Source: Clostridium sp. CCUG 7971 (GTDB taxonomy: Bacteria > Bacillota > Clostridia > Peptostreptococcales > Peptostreptococcaceae). Taken from it: a stretch of DNA of 60,758 bases. Where the stretch lies: assembly GCF_017590215.1 (NCBI RefSeq), contig NZ_JAFFPK010000072.1, forward strand, positions 1-60,758. The letters run 5' to 3'. Position numbers and translations under genes: made by a program. This document shows positions 9,126 to 18,358 of this stretch, piece after piece. Position 1 is the stretch's first letter, and every line of letters begins with the position of its first letter. The notes under the pieces were generated by a model. That model was not told the origin of the DNA. It worked only from the letters and a program-made list of their open reading frames with translations, and ran no database searches.

Positions 9126-10234
9126 TAATCTATCTTCTTATTAATCATCTCTTTAATCATTCCTTCAAACCCAAAACTATTGTACATAAACATGATTATA
9201 TCTGAATTGATATTTGTTATTATATCTTCATATGTCATATCAATATTTTCAATGTATCTAGGGTCTACTATTTGAACTTCTTTAAATATATCAGCTAGTA
9301 ACCATGTCATTGGTGCTTGATATGAATCTCTAAATATTAATACTTTCTTGTCAGTCAGTGAGTTTCTATTCTTTATTTTTAATATATTACAATTAGTCCC
9401 TCTCATATATGCTCCACCATAGTCCCAACTATTTTTATTCCTTAATGTAGCCATTATTTTCTCTTCATCTAATTTATGTTCCTTACTTCCATCTGTAATA
9501 AAGTACTCTAATTTACTTCCCTTTTTATATACATAGTTTGCAAATTCTTTATCTTTAACTATAAAGTTTAACTTTCTATTATAGCTACCTATAAATTCTT
9601 TATCTTTGATAACTTTAACCTTATATTTACTCATATACTCACTAACTTCATTACTTGATAAATCTAAGTCCATATTATTAATTATAAATTCAAATCCTTC
9701 AAATGCTCCTATTCCATTCCAATGGTGGTCTGTTTTGAAATAAAAATTCTCTCTTTCTTTCTCTGAAAAATTGGATAAAAAATATCTATCTATATCTATA
9801 AATGAAATATAATTTTTATCTAACTTTGAAGCTAATGAATCCTTATTTAAATCTATATTGTTTTTATTTTCTACAAAGCTAGGATAAAGATGTTTTAACA
9901 TATTTGTTTTATGAGTCATTGATACAAAATAAGTATCTTTTCCTTGTGATGTAGCAAGTTTACTTAAATCATTTATTTCATTTGCATATACCTTCATCTT
10001 ATTGTCCGGTATAATTTTAGAAAACTTACCTAATAACCAGTTATTTTCAGTCAAATAATAGTTGCCTACAATAAATCTATCTTTCTCACCTTTGTCCAAC
10101 TTATTTACATAATTCTCATTGAATACAGATACTTCATCTATTAGAATATTTTTGAGTTGATTTGAAAAAACTCCAGAGCTAACTATAATTAATATAGATA
10201 TTATACCTATATACTTTAGTATATACTTTTTCAT
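9125..10234 (-). CDS. DHHW-family protein (AlgX/DltD-like), distal copy
   Basis: A 369-residue secreted or membrane-anchored protein with an N-terminal helix (about residues 7-24). It carries the DHHW motif (YFKTDHHWNGIGAF) that names the family, and later a conserved IFRDSYQAPMTWLL segment resembling the SGNH-type serine region of AlgX/AlgJ. Such proteins work with AlgI/DltB-type acyltransferases to add acetyl groups to extracellular polymers. It is a paralogue of the protein encoded immediately upstream but shorter at its N-terminal end. A terminator separates the two genes. Its stop codon coincides with the edge of the kinase-tail repeat. Confidence 0.75.
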   Translation of the reverse strand: MKKYILKYIGIISILIIVSSGVFSNQLKNILIDEVSVFNENYVNKLDKGEKDRFIVGNYYLTENNWLLGKFSKIIPDNKMKVYANEINDLSKLATSQGKDTYFVSMTHKTNMLKHLYPSFVENKNNIDLNKDSLASKLDKNYISFIDIDRYFLSNFSEKERENFYFKTDHHWNGIGAFEGFEFIINNMDLDLSSNEVSEYMSKYKVKVIKDKEFIGSYNRKLNFIVKDKEFANYVYKKGSKLEYFITDGSKEHKLDEEKIMATLRNKNSWDYGGAYMRGTNCNILKIKNRNSLTDKKVLIFRDSYQAPMTWLLADIFKEVQIVDPRYIENIDMTYEDIITNINSDIIMFMYNSFGFEGMIKEMINKKID

Positions 10235-10301
10235 ATCACTGTCTCCTTTAACTCATGATAATATATTGATGAAGTTATATTTCCCTCATAACAAAAAAAA
10301 T

Positions 10302-10341
10302 AAAAGCCATAAGTTGAATATACATAAAACTTACGGCTTTT
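10302..10341 (-). terminator. Terminator between the two DHHW genes
   Basis: Arms 10302-10315 and 10328-10341 form a 14-bp stem with one G-U pair on the minus strand, followed there by a long T-rich tract. It may separate or attenuate transcription of the distal gene. Confidence 0.7.
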
Positions 10342-10344
10342 ACT

Positions 10345-11538
10345 TTAATTTATTCCTTTATCTATCATAGTTTTAATCATCGAACCAAATCCAGAGCTAT
10401 TGTACATAAACATAACTATATCTGAATTACTTTCTTCTATTATTTCTTTATATGTCTTGTCTATTTTATCTATATTTCTTGGATCAGCTATTTCAACTTC
10501 TCTAAATAAATCTGAAAATAACCATGTAGTTGGAGCTTGATATGAATCCCTAAATATTAATATCTTTTTATCAACTAGTGCATCTTCATTTTTAATATTT
10601 AATATATTAGTTTGTGCTCCTCTAATATATGCCCCACCATAATCCCATTCTTTGTCATTTCTTGATGTAGCAATAATATCTTCTTCTTTTTTCTTTTTAC
10701 CATTTATCTCATATGTATACTTTGTATTATCTATATAAGCATAATTAGCATATTCTTCTTCTTTAACTATCATATCTAAATTTCTATTATAGCTACCTAT
10801 AAAGTTTTTACTTTTGACAGTCGTTATTTTGTATCTATCAAAATGGTTATTTAATTCATCCTGAGATACCCCTAAATCTATTCTTGAAGCCATCATTTTA
10901 AAGTTTTCAAAAGCTCCTATGCCTGTCCAATGATGGTCTGTTTTAAAGTATAAACGTTCTAGTTCATCTTGACTAAAATTATTTAACATATACTCATCCA
11001 TATCAATATATGTTACTATATCAGACTCTAACCTTCTCCTAAACTCATTTTTATTTATATCTATATTTTCTGTAGTATCTACATATTTAGGATATAGATG
11101 TTTTAAAATATTTGTCTTGTGAGGCATCATAGTAAAGTATACATCTTTATCTAAACTTAAACTTATCTCAGATAACTTATTAATTGCATTTGAGTAATCA
11201 TTTAACTGCTTTTCACTCAAAAGCTTTGAAAACATTCCTAAAATCCAATTATTATCAACTAAATAGTAATTACCAACTTTTGTTTTATTTAATTTAACTT
11301 CAGATTTTTTATTTATACTTATCATTTCATCCCTAAATACAAATTGATCATTATAGTAACTTTCAAACTTAGATGTAAATTCACCTTCTTTAATATCTTT
11401 TAATACTGGCTTTTTTTCAAGATTTCTATTCTCTACAATACTATACTTTTTATCTGGAGTTATAATATTAAGAATTAAAAAACCGAAAACTATACTCAAA
11501 AATGGTATTATTATATACCTAGCTTTCTTTTTATTCAT
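10345..11538 (-). CDS. DHHW-family protein (AlgX/DltD-like), proximal copy
   Basis: A 397-residue protein with an N-terminal membrane anchor (about residues 8-26), the motif YFKTDHHWTGIGAF near residues 200-213, and a conserved LIFRDSYQAPTTWLF region near 325. The fold is predicted to be SGNH-like by analogy with AlgX/AlgJ. It probably transfers or positions acyl groups on a cell-surface polymer outside the membrane, supplied by the O-acyltransferase encoded just upstream. The gap between the genes carries a 7-bp tandem repeat. Strong similarity to the next gene indicates a tandem duplication. Confidence 0.8.
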   Translation of the reverse strand: MNKKKARYIIIPFLSIVFGFLILNIITPDKKYSIVENRNLEKKPVLKDIKEGEFTSKFESYYNDQFVFRDEMISINKKSEVKLNKTKVGNYYLVDNNWILGMFSKLLSEKQLNDYSNAINKLSEISLSLDKDVYFTMMPHKTNILKHLYPKYVDTTENIDINKNEFRRRLESDIVTYIDMDEYMLNNFSQDELERLYFKTDHHWTGIGAFENFKMMASRIDLGVSQDELNNHFDRYKITTVKSKNFIGSYNRNLDMIVKEEEYANYAYIDNTKYTYEINGKKKKEEDIIATSRNDKEWDYGGAYIRGAQTNILNIKNEDALVDKKILIFRDSYQAPTTWLFSDLFREVEIADPRNIDKIDKTYKEIIEESNSDIVMFMYNSSGFGSMIKTMIDKGIN

Positions 11539-11553
11539 AAAACTTCCCCTTTA

Positions 11554-11588
11554 AATCTAAAATCTAAAATCTAAAATCTAAAATATAA
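11554..11588. repeat. 7-bp tandem repeat at the acyltransferase stop codon
   Basis: Four perfect copies of AATCTAA and a fifth degenerate copy. They span the stop codon of the O-acyltransferase gene and most of the gap to the next gene. Because the stop lies in the first unit on the minus strand, unit gain or loss would change the intergenic spacing and not the protein. Confidence 0.8.
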
Positions 11589-12998
11589 AAATGGGTTGTA
11601 ACTCGAACTACATAACATTGTTATAGCAATAAACATATATATACCTAGCGATAATCCATGCATTAAATATGCTATATCATTATTTAATGCTTTTTTATTA
11701 ACTTTTAAAATTAATCTTTTTAATACTTTTACAATAGGCGTAGATAATATTATAGATGCAAGTATAATGTACCAGTAATCAATTAAGTAAGCATTGAACG
11801 TGTTATTAACTATAGTATTAGAATTAACTCTAAACATAACTTTTAAAAACTCAAATGCGTATATCATATTGTCAGCTCTAAAGAATACCCATCCTGTAAC
11901 TACAATTAAAAGTAAATATATATGTCTAAATACTCTAGGAATTTTATAAAGTACTTTCTCTAAAAATGCTTTTTCTAAGGCTATAAATACCCCAAAATAT
12001 AGACCCCATATTATAAACGTCCAACTAGCTCCATGCCACATACCAGTTAAAAACCAAACTATAAATAAATTTCTATACATCTTGAGTTTTGATACTCTAC
12101 TTCCACCTAATGGTATATATACATAATCCCTAAACCAGCTACCTAAAGAAATATGCCACCTTCTCCAAAACTCTGAAACTGTTTGTGATATATATGGATA
12201 ATTAAAGTTTTCGAGAAACTCAAATCCAAACATCTTACCTAACCCTATAGCCATATCACTATATCCACCAAAATCAAAATATATTTGAAGTGTATAACAA
12301 ATTATACCTAACCATGCTTCTAGTATTGAAATATTTGACAAATTACTTGAAAACACACCATCTGCTATAATAGCTAATTGATTTGATAATATAACTTTTT
12401 TAGCTAGTCCACAAACAAACCTATTTACACCATCTGCAAATTTTTCTATTGAATGTTCTCTTTTATTTATTTGTGTAGCTATAGTCTGGTATCTAACAAT
12501 TGGTCCTGCTACTAATTGTGGAAATAGTGTAACATAAGCTCCAAAATCTAATATACTCTTTTGTGCCTTAGCATCTCCTCTGTAAATATCTATAGTATAT
12601 GACATTGTTTGGAAAGTATAAAATGAAATCCCTATCGGTAAAGGTAAATTCAATAATCCTATATCTAAATTAAAAATAATATTAATATTTTCAATTAAAA
12701 AGTCGCTATACTTGAAAAAACATAATACAAATAAATTTATAATTGCTGAAGATATAACTACCCTCAGTGCTTTTTTCCTTTTTCCTAGCTCAATGAATCT
12801 TTCAACTTTCAATCCATGTATATAATCAACAACTGTTGAAAATAACATTAAAAACACGTATACTGGTTCTCCCCATGCATAAAAAAACAAACTTACTAAT
12901 ACTAATACACTATTTCTTATTTTTTTATTTGATATATAATAAAATATTAAAGTACACGGTAAAAATAAAAATAAAAACATCAAACTACTAAATACCAT
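11571..12998 (-). CDS. MBOAT-family O-acyltransferase (AlgI/DltB-like)
   Basis: A 475-residue multi-pass membrane protein, usual for AlgI/PatA-type enzymes. Hallmarks are the start MVFSSLMFLFLFLP, the region YFDFGGYSDMAIGLG, the stretch EFWRRWHISLGSWFRDY, and the catalytic-histidine motif GMWHGASW. It moves acyl, usually acetyl, groups across the membrane for modification of an extracellular polysaccharide or peptidoglycan. The ATG at 12998 is chosen because it gives the canonical family N-terminus; a TTG at 13016 is also in frame. A hairpin lies between the ribosome site and this ATG. It is the first gene of the acylation cassette. Confidence 0.9.
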   Translation of the reverse strand: MVFSSLMFLFLFLPCTLIFYYISNKKIRNSVLVLVSLFFYAWGEPVYVFLMLFSTVVDYIHGLKVERFIELGKRKKALRVVISSAIINLFVLCFFKYSDFLIENINIIFNLDIGLLNLPLPIGISFYTFQTMSYTIDIYRGDAKAQKSILDFGAYVTLFPQLVAGPIVRYQTIATQINKREHSIEKFADGVNRFVCGLAKKVILSNQLAIIADGVFSSNLSNISILEAWLGIICYTLQIYFDFGGYSDMAIGLGKMFGFEFLENFNYPYISQTVSEFWRRWHISLGSWFRDYVYIPLGGSRVSKLKMYRNLFIVWFLTGMWHGASWTFIIWGLYFGVFIALEKAFLEKVLYKIPRVFRHIYLLLIVVTGWVFFRADNMIYAFEFLKVMFRVNSNTIVNNTFNAYLIDYWYIILASIILSTPIVKVLKRLILKVNKKALNNDIAYLMHGLSLGIYMFIAITMLCSSSYNPFLYFRF

Positions 12999-13041
12999 TT
13001 TTTTATATGTCAACAAATTTAAGTTGTTAACACGTCTCCTT
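12999..13041 (-). promoter_or_regulatory. Hairpin between ribosome site and start of the O-acyltransferase
   Basis: AAGGAG lies at 13036-13041, some 37 bases before the ATG. Inverted arms 13024-13031 and 13009-13016 would fold the gap and bring the site to about 14 bases. An in-frame TTG at 13014-13016 is an alternative start 19 bases from the site. Confidence 0.35.
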
Positions 13042-13096
13042 CCCTATATTTTCATAATAATATATATTGACTTAGTACAGTTTCCTTAAATATAAA

Positions 13097-13143
13097 AAAT
13101 AAGGGTGTTGTCTTTTGTTATTAAAAAGATAACACCCTTATTT
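13097..13143 (-). terminator. Terminator after the histidine kinase gene
   Basis: A 19-bp stem (arms about 13097-13115 and 13125-13143) followed by T-rich sequence on the minus strand. It separates the two-component genes from the acylation cassette and is related to the hairpin at 9024-9066. Confidence 0.75.
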
Positions 13144-13202
13144 TTTAGTATCAATATATATGCCCCAACTAGTAGGTTAATCGACCCAACTGTCAGTATT
13201 TT
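13136..13202. repeat. 67-bp direct repeat, copy B (in the kinase 3' end)
   Basis: The original-looking copy: it includes the last codons and stop of the kinase and the right arm of its terminator. It differs from copy A at one base. The two copies bracket 4.0 kb containing the three acylation genes. Confidence 0.85.
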
Positions 13203-14553
13203 GGTTAAGTGGTATGTATATGTTTAGTGTAAATTTGTCCTTTTGGTCTTCAAATAATATTTCTCCATCATATTTTTCTAAAGAGGATTTAATACTTTGA
13301 ATTCCTATTCCATGTATAAATTTATCCATTTTGTCTGTTAATAATCTATTTTTATTAATCCTAATACTATTAACTTTACTATTTTCACATTTAAGTACAA
13401 AATATTGTCTATTTATAGTACCTTTAATTCTAATATATTTATTAATATTTTCATCATGTATTTTATCACTCGCTTCTATTGCATTATCTAGAATATTAGC
13501 AAATATACTGGATACATCTATTGGTTTTATAAAATTAACTTTTGAAAAGTTTATATCACAAATAAATTTAATTCCCTTTTTTTTACATAGTTCACTCTTT
13601 TCATTAATTATAATATCTAATATCATGTTTCCTGTATTATAAGTTGATTTGAAGTCTTTAATTTCATCTTTTAAATTATTTACATATTCATTAACTTCTT
13701 TACTATTATTTTTAAGATTGTCTATAGTACAAATATGGTTATTTATATCATGATAAAGTTTTTTAACTTTCATATGAGATTCTTGAATACTTAAGTAATA
13801 AGAATATTGCATATCTAATTTGTTTTTTATTAATTCATTTTGAGATTTTAATTTGTTCTCTTTTACTATTTGTCTAAATAATAATATCAAAACTATACTA
13901 CTAGCTCCTACTAACTTTGGAGTTAGAAGAAAAGAAAATACAAACTGTTCTGAATATAAGACTCCAAATCTCTGCATTTTGTAAAATATATAATTTCCAA
14001 CTATACTAATTGAATTAACAACTAAAGCAAATAATAAGTATATATAGTTTCTTTTTTCGCTATCAAGTAATTGTAAACGATTATTAAAAAATCTAAATAC
14101 AAGATAGATAAATAAAATAACCATATTAACACATATCTCAACTTTTAAATTTTCAAAATCAGATACTAAAAGAGCTTTTTCGGATGATATAACATTGCCT
14201 GTAATTACAAAAAATAAAATTCTATCTAATAAATACTTTTTAATCAAGTCGTAATATACATTAAATAAACAAAAGAAAATTATATATTTAACATATCCTA
14301 TCTTATAAAAATAATTATAGTATACTACCCAAGCAATAAATATTATGCCATCAACTAGGTAATTGCTATTATTACCATTAATTTGAGATATATTAGACAG
14401 TCTAGCTATAGTATAAATTAATAACAATAAAATATAAAATACAATTTGTTCGTTTTCTTTGCCTTCTTTTTTATAAGTTAATATCCCTTTTAGTATAATA
14501 AAACGTGTAAGTATTGATAAAGCTAATATAAAATTAGACATCAAATTTAACAT
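13177..14553 (-). CDS. Sensor histidine kinase, AgrC/HPK10 type
   Basis: A 458-residue membrane kinase. The N-terminal half has six or seven hydrophobic helices as in peptide-sensing AgrC/ComD/VirS kinases. The C-terminal GHKL part shows the phospho-acceptor region KLYHDINNHICTIDNL (about residues 265-280), the N-box NILDNAIEAS and the G-box GIGIQSIKSS. The start overlaps the LytTR regulator stop by 7 bases, indicating translational coupling. No agrB/agrD-type peptide genes are nearby, so the ligand is unknown. It probably controls the acylation genes downstream, which is inference from position. Confidence 0.85.
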   Translation of the reverse strand: MLNLMSNFILALSILTRFIILKGILTYKKEGKENEQIVFYILLLLIYTIARLSNISQINGNNSNYLVDGIIFIAWVVYYNYFYKIGYVKYIIFFCLFNVYYDLIKKYLLDRILFFVITGNVISSEKALLVSDFENLKVEICVNMVILFIYLVFRFFNNRLQLLDSEKRNYIYLLFALVVNSISIVGNYIFYKMQRFGVLYSEQFVFSFLLTPKLVGASSIVLILLFRQIVKENKLKSQNELIKNKLDMQYSYYLSIQESHMKVKKLYHDINNHICTIDNLKNNSKEVNEYVNNLKDEIKDFKSTYNTGNMILDIIINEKSELCKKKGIKFICDINFSKVNFIKPIDVSSIFANILDNAIEASDKIHDENINKYIRIKGTINRQYFVLKCENSKVNSIRINKNRLLTDKMDKFIHGIGIQSIKSSLEKYDGEILFEDQKDKFTLNIYIPLNQNTDSWVD

Positions 14554-15258
14554 ATTGAATCACCAATAAATCTTAAGAATTTCTCCTTAACTTCTTTATG
14601 TCTATATCTACTAACAGGTATTTCTTCTCCACATTCCAATACTATAGTATTTGACTTTATATTTTCTACATAACTTAGATTAACTAAAAAGCTTTTATGG
14701 CATCTTACAAATTTATCTTGTTTTAAGTCTTTTTCTATTTTTTCTAGACTATATCTCACATCAAAACTCTTATTGATTGTGTGTATTAACATATTCTTTT
14801 TTTTGAACTTCTACATACTTTATTTCATCTGAGTAAATCTTGTATGTATTAGACTTGTTCTTTATTATAATATGATTATTTTTATTTTCAATCTCATTAA
14901 TACAAGTTAGCACATGTTGTTTTAATTCTTCTAATTCTATAGGTTTTAGCAAATATCTATACGCTCTTACTTCATATCCTTCTTGTACATAATCTATTAA
15001 AGAAGTTATAAATATTATTTCCATTTTATTATCTACTTCTCTAATCTTTCTTGCAGTATCCATTCCATTTATTTGCCCCATTTGTATATCAAGAAGTAAT
15101 ATATCTATGTCTTTTAAGTTACATTCAAGTAACTCTTCTCCAGAAATATATTTTTGTATTTCATATTCTACATTTATATTTTTTAATATATTATTAAGAT
15201 AATCTTCTATTAAGATCTGTGTTTCTTTTTCATCTTCACAAATTGCTATTTTAATCAT
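14547..15258 (-). pseudogene. LytTR response regulator (AgrA type), frameshifted at an A8 tract
   Basis: The receiver domain reads from 15258 (MIKIAICEDEKET, phospho-acceptor in LLLDIQMG, conserved Lys in LLKPIE) into the start of a LytTR domain. It then leaves frame at eight T on the plus strand, 14797-14804 (A8 in the message). The rest of the LytTR domain continues in the next frame to 14547. Removing one A gives a continuous 236-residue regulator, the usual AgrA length. All other sequence is intact, so this is a recent or reversible lesion, programmed slippage, or a sequencing error. Partner of the kinase downstream. Confidence 0.85.
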
Positions 15259-15535
15259 AATCCCCCCCTAAACTCGTCTTATTATAATCCAATATTGAAA
15301 GTTTTTTGTTGATGTATTTAAATATTTATTTTTATATCTTATACTTTAGGATAACATTTTTTTATTATTTTTATCAATACTCAAGTCTAAATACGGTAAA
15401 GTCTTAAATTTAACTTTTTTGCTTTGTTAGGTTTAGTAATTACTTTCTAAGTCATATCTGTAATTATTGCTAATATGTGTTTCATATTAATTTTATCTAT
15501 ATATAATTAGTTTAAACTGAATTAATAAAAAATAT

Positions 15536-15573
15536 GAAAGGTCAAACTTTGTTTTTATTAAGTTTGACCTTTC
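15536..15573 (-). terminator. Terminator of the DeoR gene
   Basis: A perfect 14-bp stem (arms 15536-15549 and 15560-15573) 15 bases after the stop of the DeoR regulator gene. The 15259-15535 gap to the response regulator gene shows no other feature. Confidence 0.75.
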
Positions 15574-15587
15574 TTTAATTAATAATC

Positions 15588-16313
15588 TTAATTTTGATTT
15601 ATTATTTTATCCTCAGTTATTATACTTGTCACTTCATCTAAATTAGCAAACTTATATAGTCCATCATAGTTAAACTTCTCTTTTTCCATTACTAAATATC
15701 TTTTATTAGAGCATTCAATTATAGTTTTTTTTGTATTTCCATCTTCTAAATTAAGTGTAGTTATATATCCTGTTTCTAAGTTAATTCCACATACTCCTAT
15801 AAACGCTTTATCAAAAGTAAATTTTCTTATGTATCTATCAGCAGCTGAACCTACTATTGCACCTATCTCTTTGTTAAATTCTCCTCCAATACAAATTACT
15901 TTTATATTCTTATTACTTCTTAATTCTAATACAATTTCTATCATGTTTGTTACTACTGTAATTTCTTTATTTATTTTGTTTAATTCTTTTGCAATCTCTA
16001 GACTATTAGTCGATATATCTAAAAATATTATATCTCCATTATCTATTAGCGTAATTGCTTTTAGTGCTATAGCTTTTTTCTCTTGCATATTAATATCTTT
16101 TCTTTTATCAACGTTTTTTATCTCATTAAAATCTCTTTGTGCAATAGCACCTCCATATACTCTTTTTAGGTGCCCTCTAGACTCTAGCTCTTTTAAGTCT
16201 TTTCTAATACAGTCTTGCGTAACTTCAAACAATTCGGATAAATCTTTAACCTTTACTCTCCCACTTGATTTGATTATTTCTATAATTTTTTCGTATCTCT
16301 CTTCTAAAAACAA
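15588..16313 (-). CDS. DeoR-family transcriptional regulator
   Basis: A 241-residue regulator with an N-terminal winged helix (VKVKDLSELFEVTQDCIRKDLKELE, helix-turn-helix at about residues 20-44) and a sugar-phosphate-sensing C-terminal domain. The latter contains IFLDISTNSLEIAKEL, VVTNMIEIVLEL and the GVCGINLETG loop typical of DeoR-C. A TTG start at 16313 is chosen because AGAGGTGA lies 5 bases ahead and MFLEER is the usual family start; a GTG three codons earlier is also possible. No sugar operon adjoins, so its target is not evident. A triplet-like repeat lies in its leader. Confidence 0.85.
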   Translation of the reverse strand: MFLEERYEKIIEIIKSSGRVKVKDLSELFEVTQDCIRKDLKELESRGHLKRVYGGAIAQRDFNEIKNVDKRKDINMQEKKAIALKAITLIDNGDIIFLDISTNSLEIAKELNKINKEITVVTNMIEIVLELRSNKNIKVICIGGEFNKEIGAIVGSAADRYIRKFTFDKAFIGVCGINLETGYITTLNLEDGNTKKTIIECSNKRYLVMEKEKFNYDGLYKFANLDEVTSIITEDKIINQN

Positions 16314-16340
16314 ATTTTTCACCTCTTATTTTTATTCCAA

Positions 16341-16390
16341 TTTTTTATTTATTATTATTTTTTATTATTATTTTTTATTATTATTTATTG
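16341..16390. repeat. 13-bp AT-only tandem repeat in the DeoR leader
   Basis: About three units of the pattern AATAATAATAAAA on the minus strand, 25-75 bases before the DeoR start. Slippage here would alter the distance between promoter and ribosome site. Confidence 0.6.
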
Positions 16391-16482
16391 ATTTATATGT
16401 ATTACCATATTATACTATAGATATAATAATTAGTATATAAGGTAGCGTTATAAGCCAAACTTAGCGTGATACTTTATATAAC

Positions 16483-16515
16483 AAAAGCACTAATTTTTTT
16501 AATTAGTGCTTTTTT
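16483..16515. terminator. Hairpin with T tract, orphan terminator
   Basis: Arms 16483-16495 and 16501-16513 (13 bp) followed by a T run on the plus strand. No rightward gene ends just before it, so it may be left from a lost gene. Confidence 0.6.
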
Positions 16516-16835
16516 ATATTTTACATTAGGTTAATATTTATAGTAAAATTAATGCCCTTATCATCCATTTATTTAGATTTTGAGGGTATTTTTACTAGAG
16601 TAATTAAAATTCTCCTACCTATTCAGAAAAATATATTTTTTCACATAGTTTTAAACCTCTAATAAATTTTCATAGTTACATTTTAACTGTATTTTCAGTA
16701 AATTATTTATATTTTAATCCTAAAATCGTACATTTTAATCCATTCTTTACATATTTAAAAATTCTCATGCTATATTAATTATCGATTGAAAAAATCAAAC
16801 TTTCTATACTATAATATACAAAAATATTTAAAATT
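16516..16835. other. AT-rich intergenic region left of the IS element
   Basis: I find no supported gene or RNA. It ends with TTAAAATT at 16828-16835, the left copy of the target duplication of the IS1595-type element. Confidence 0.6.
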
Positions 16836-16935
16836 GGCTCTGTTAGACAATTGTGTGATTAATTATATAGAAAATAGATTATGATATAGGTGTCAACTTT
16901 ACTTCACGATATTTTATAGAAAGGATACCTATATT

Positions 16936-17626
16936 ATGCCTAAAGTAGATATAAAATCCATAGTTAAATATTTCAACAAGGATGAACTTATAGATTTAAT
17001 TTCAATAGCACAAGGAATTTTAAGTGCTTTATTTAGTTCTGATGAAATTAAAGATAATATCAAGGAAAGCAGATTCTCTAAGGGATACGAATGTCCTAAA
17101 TACCAATGTAAGGACGTGAATAAAAATGGGAAATCTAGAGGTAGACAAAGATATATATGTAAAAGATGTCGAACTACATTTTATAAGTTCACTATGTCTT
17201 CATTCTCTAGTACTAACTTAGGATTAGATAAATGGCTTAAATACTGCGAATTAATGATATGATAGAAGTTGATGAAGTTTTTATACGTGAATCATTCAAA
17301 GGAAACCATTCAAAAAGTACTACTTTTAAGATGCCTAGAGAGCCTAGAAAAAGAGGCAAAGGCAATAATGATATGAAGAAAAGAGGTATTTCTAACGACA
17401 AAATCTGTATTGAGCATCCATTGACCGTAAAGGTAATATCCTTATTGGAGCAGTTTGAAATGGTAGAATCACAACTAATAATATAGTTGGATTTTTTGAT
17501 GGAAAATTAGGTGAAGATGCAAGAAAATTCACAATTGTTGCATATTGTATTTTTTTATATAATGAATTATGTTTTAAAAATAGTTTGTGCCAAAGTTTGA
17601 TTGATATTGTAAATAAGTGCATATAA
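16936..17626 (+). pseudogene. IS1595-family transposase, degraded
   Basis: The N-terminal part includes the zinc-binding region (YECPKYQCKD ... RYICKRCRTTFY) and the linker LDKWLKYCELMI. The protein then jumps straight to the catalytic-core segment EVDEVFIRESFKGNHSKSTTF, so a large block in between is missing. The stretch IDRKGNILIGAV is recovered only in another frame, followed by a stop. The last piece (GFFDGKLGEDARKF onward) ends at 17626. Internal deletion plus frameshifts make it inactive. It lies inside an element with clear ends and a target duplication. Confidence 0.85.
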
Positions 17627-17642
17627 AGGAGGGCGATGCTCT

Positions 17643-18176
17643 ATGAAAAGAATCTATTATTTAGATAGTATTATGATGGCAATATGTACAATGCTTTATT
17701 TTGTATTTTTTAAGGATATTAAAAATATATTTTACTTTTTAATATTTTCAAGTTATATTTTATACAATGCATACATAATTTCTCGATTGCGTTTGGTTAA
17801 GAATTTTGATAATGATGTTAAAATGAGTCCTAAATTCAGTGCAGGAAGTATCTATTTATTTTTAGGAAAGCTACTATTTATACCAATTTATGTGTATGAT
17901 CAAGAAAATACAATAGTATTTATGTTATTTTATTTTATGATTATGTCTTTCTTAGTTCTTGAATATACTTATATTGATGATAACAAAATAATAAAGTTGA
18001 GCGGAAAATATATTTCATTAAAAGATATATCTTCATATAGAATTATTGGTAATTACAACGAATACATATATCTAGATATTTATTGCAATTCAAAAAGAAT
18101 ATTTAATTGTTCTCCATCTAAAAAGAATTTTGATTTGTTTATTAAAGAACAATTTGAAAATCATAATTCTATATAA
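17643..18176 (+). CDS. Membrane protein, passenger gene of the IS element
   Basis: A 177-residue protein with four likely membrane helices (about residues 7-24, 28-46, 75-92 and 96-113). The C-terminal cytoplasmic part begins YIDDNKIIKLSGKYISLKDISSYRI and is reminiscent of small PH-like domains in clostridial membrane proteins. The family is not identified. It has an excellent AAAGGAGGG ribosome site and is intact although the neighbouring transposase is dead. It lies inside the terminal repeats, so it was carried by the element; whether it helps the host is unknown. Confidence 0.65.
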   Translation: MKRIYYLDSIMMAICTMLYFVFFKDIKNIFYFLIFSSYILYNAYIISRLRLVKNFDNDVKMSPKFSAGSIYLFLGKLLFIPIYVYDQENTIVFMLFYFMIMSFLVLEYTYIDDNKIIKLSGKYISLKDISSYRIIGNYNEYIYLDIYCNSKRIFNCSPSKKNFDLFIKEQFENHNSI

Positions 18177-18313
18177 TATTAGTTATATCTCATATAAATT
18201 TATTATTTTAAATAAAAATGGATTAATAATTAGTTGCCAATAAATGAAAATATTATTTTCTTTAACATCATATTATGTTAGTGGTTTTAACATATTACGA
18301 ATCAAAGTATATA

Positions 18314-18358
18314 AAAAATAGCTAGACTTTGGATGTTCCAATAATTCTAGCTATTTTT
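18314..18358 (+). terminator. Terminator near the right end of the IS element
   Basis: A 13-bp stem (arms 18314-18326 and 18346-18358) that ends in T-rich sequence, 22 bases inside the right terminal repeat. It would stop transcription leaving the passenger gene. The 18389-18532 gap that follows is plain AT-rich upstream sequence. Confidence 0.65.

Noticed and set aside
9001-13210. Repeat pair as ends of a transposon
   Set aside because: They are direct, not inverted, contain kinase coding sequence and there is no transposase between them.
15829-16440. 203-codon plus-strand frame over the DeoR gene
   Set aside because: The DeoR frame has clear domains; the opposite frame is a shadow with Ser/Leu/Phe bias.
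17392-17622. 76-codon minus-strand frame in the IS element
   Set aside because: Overlaps the degraded transposase, which explains the sequence.
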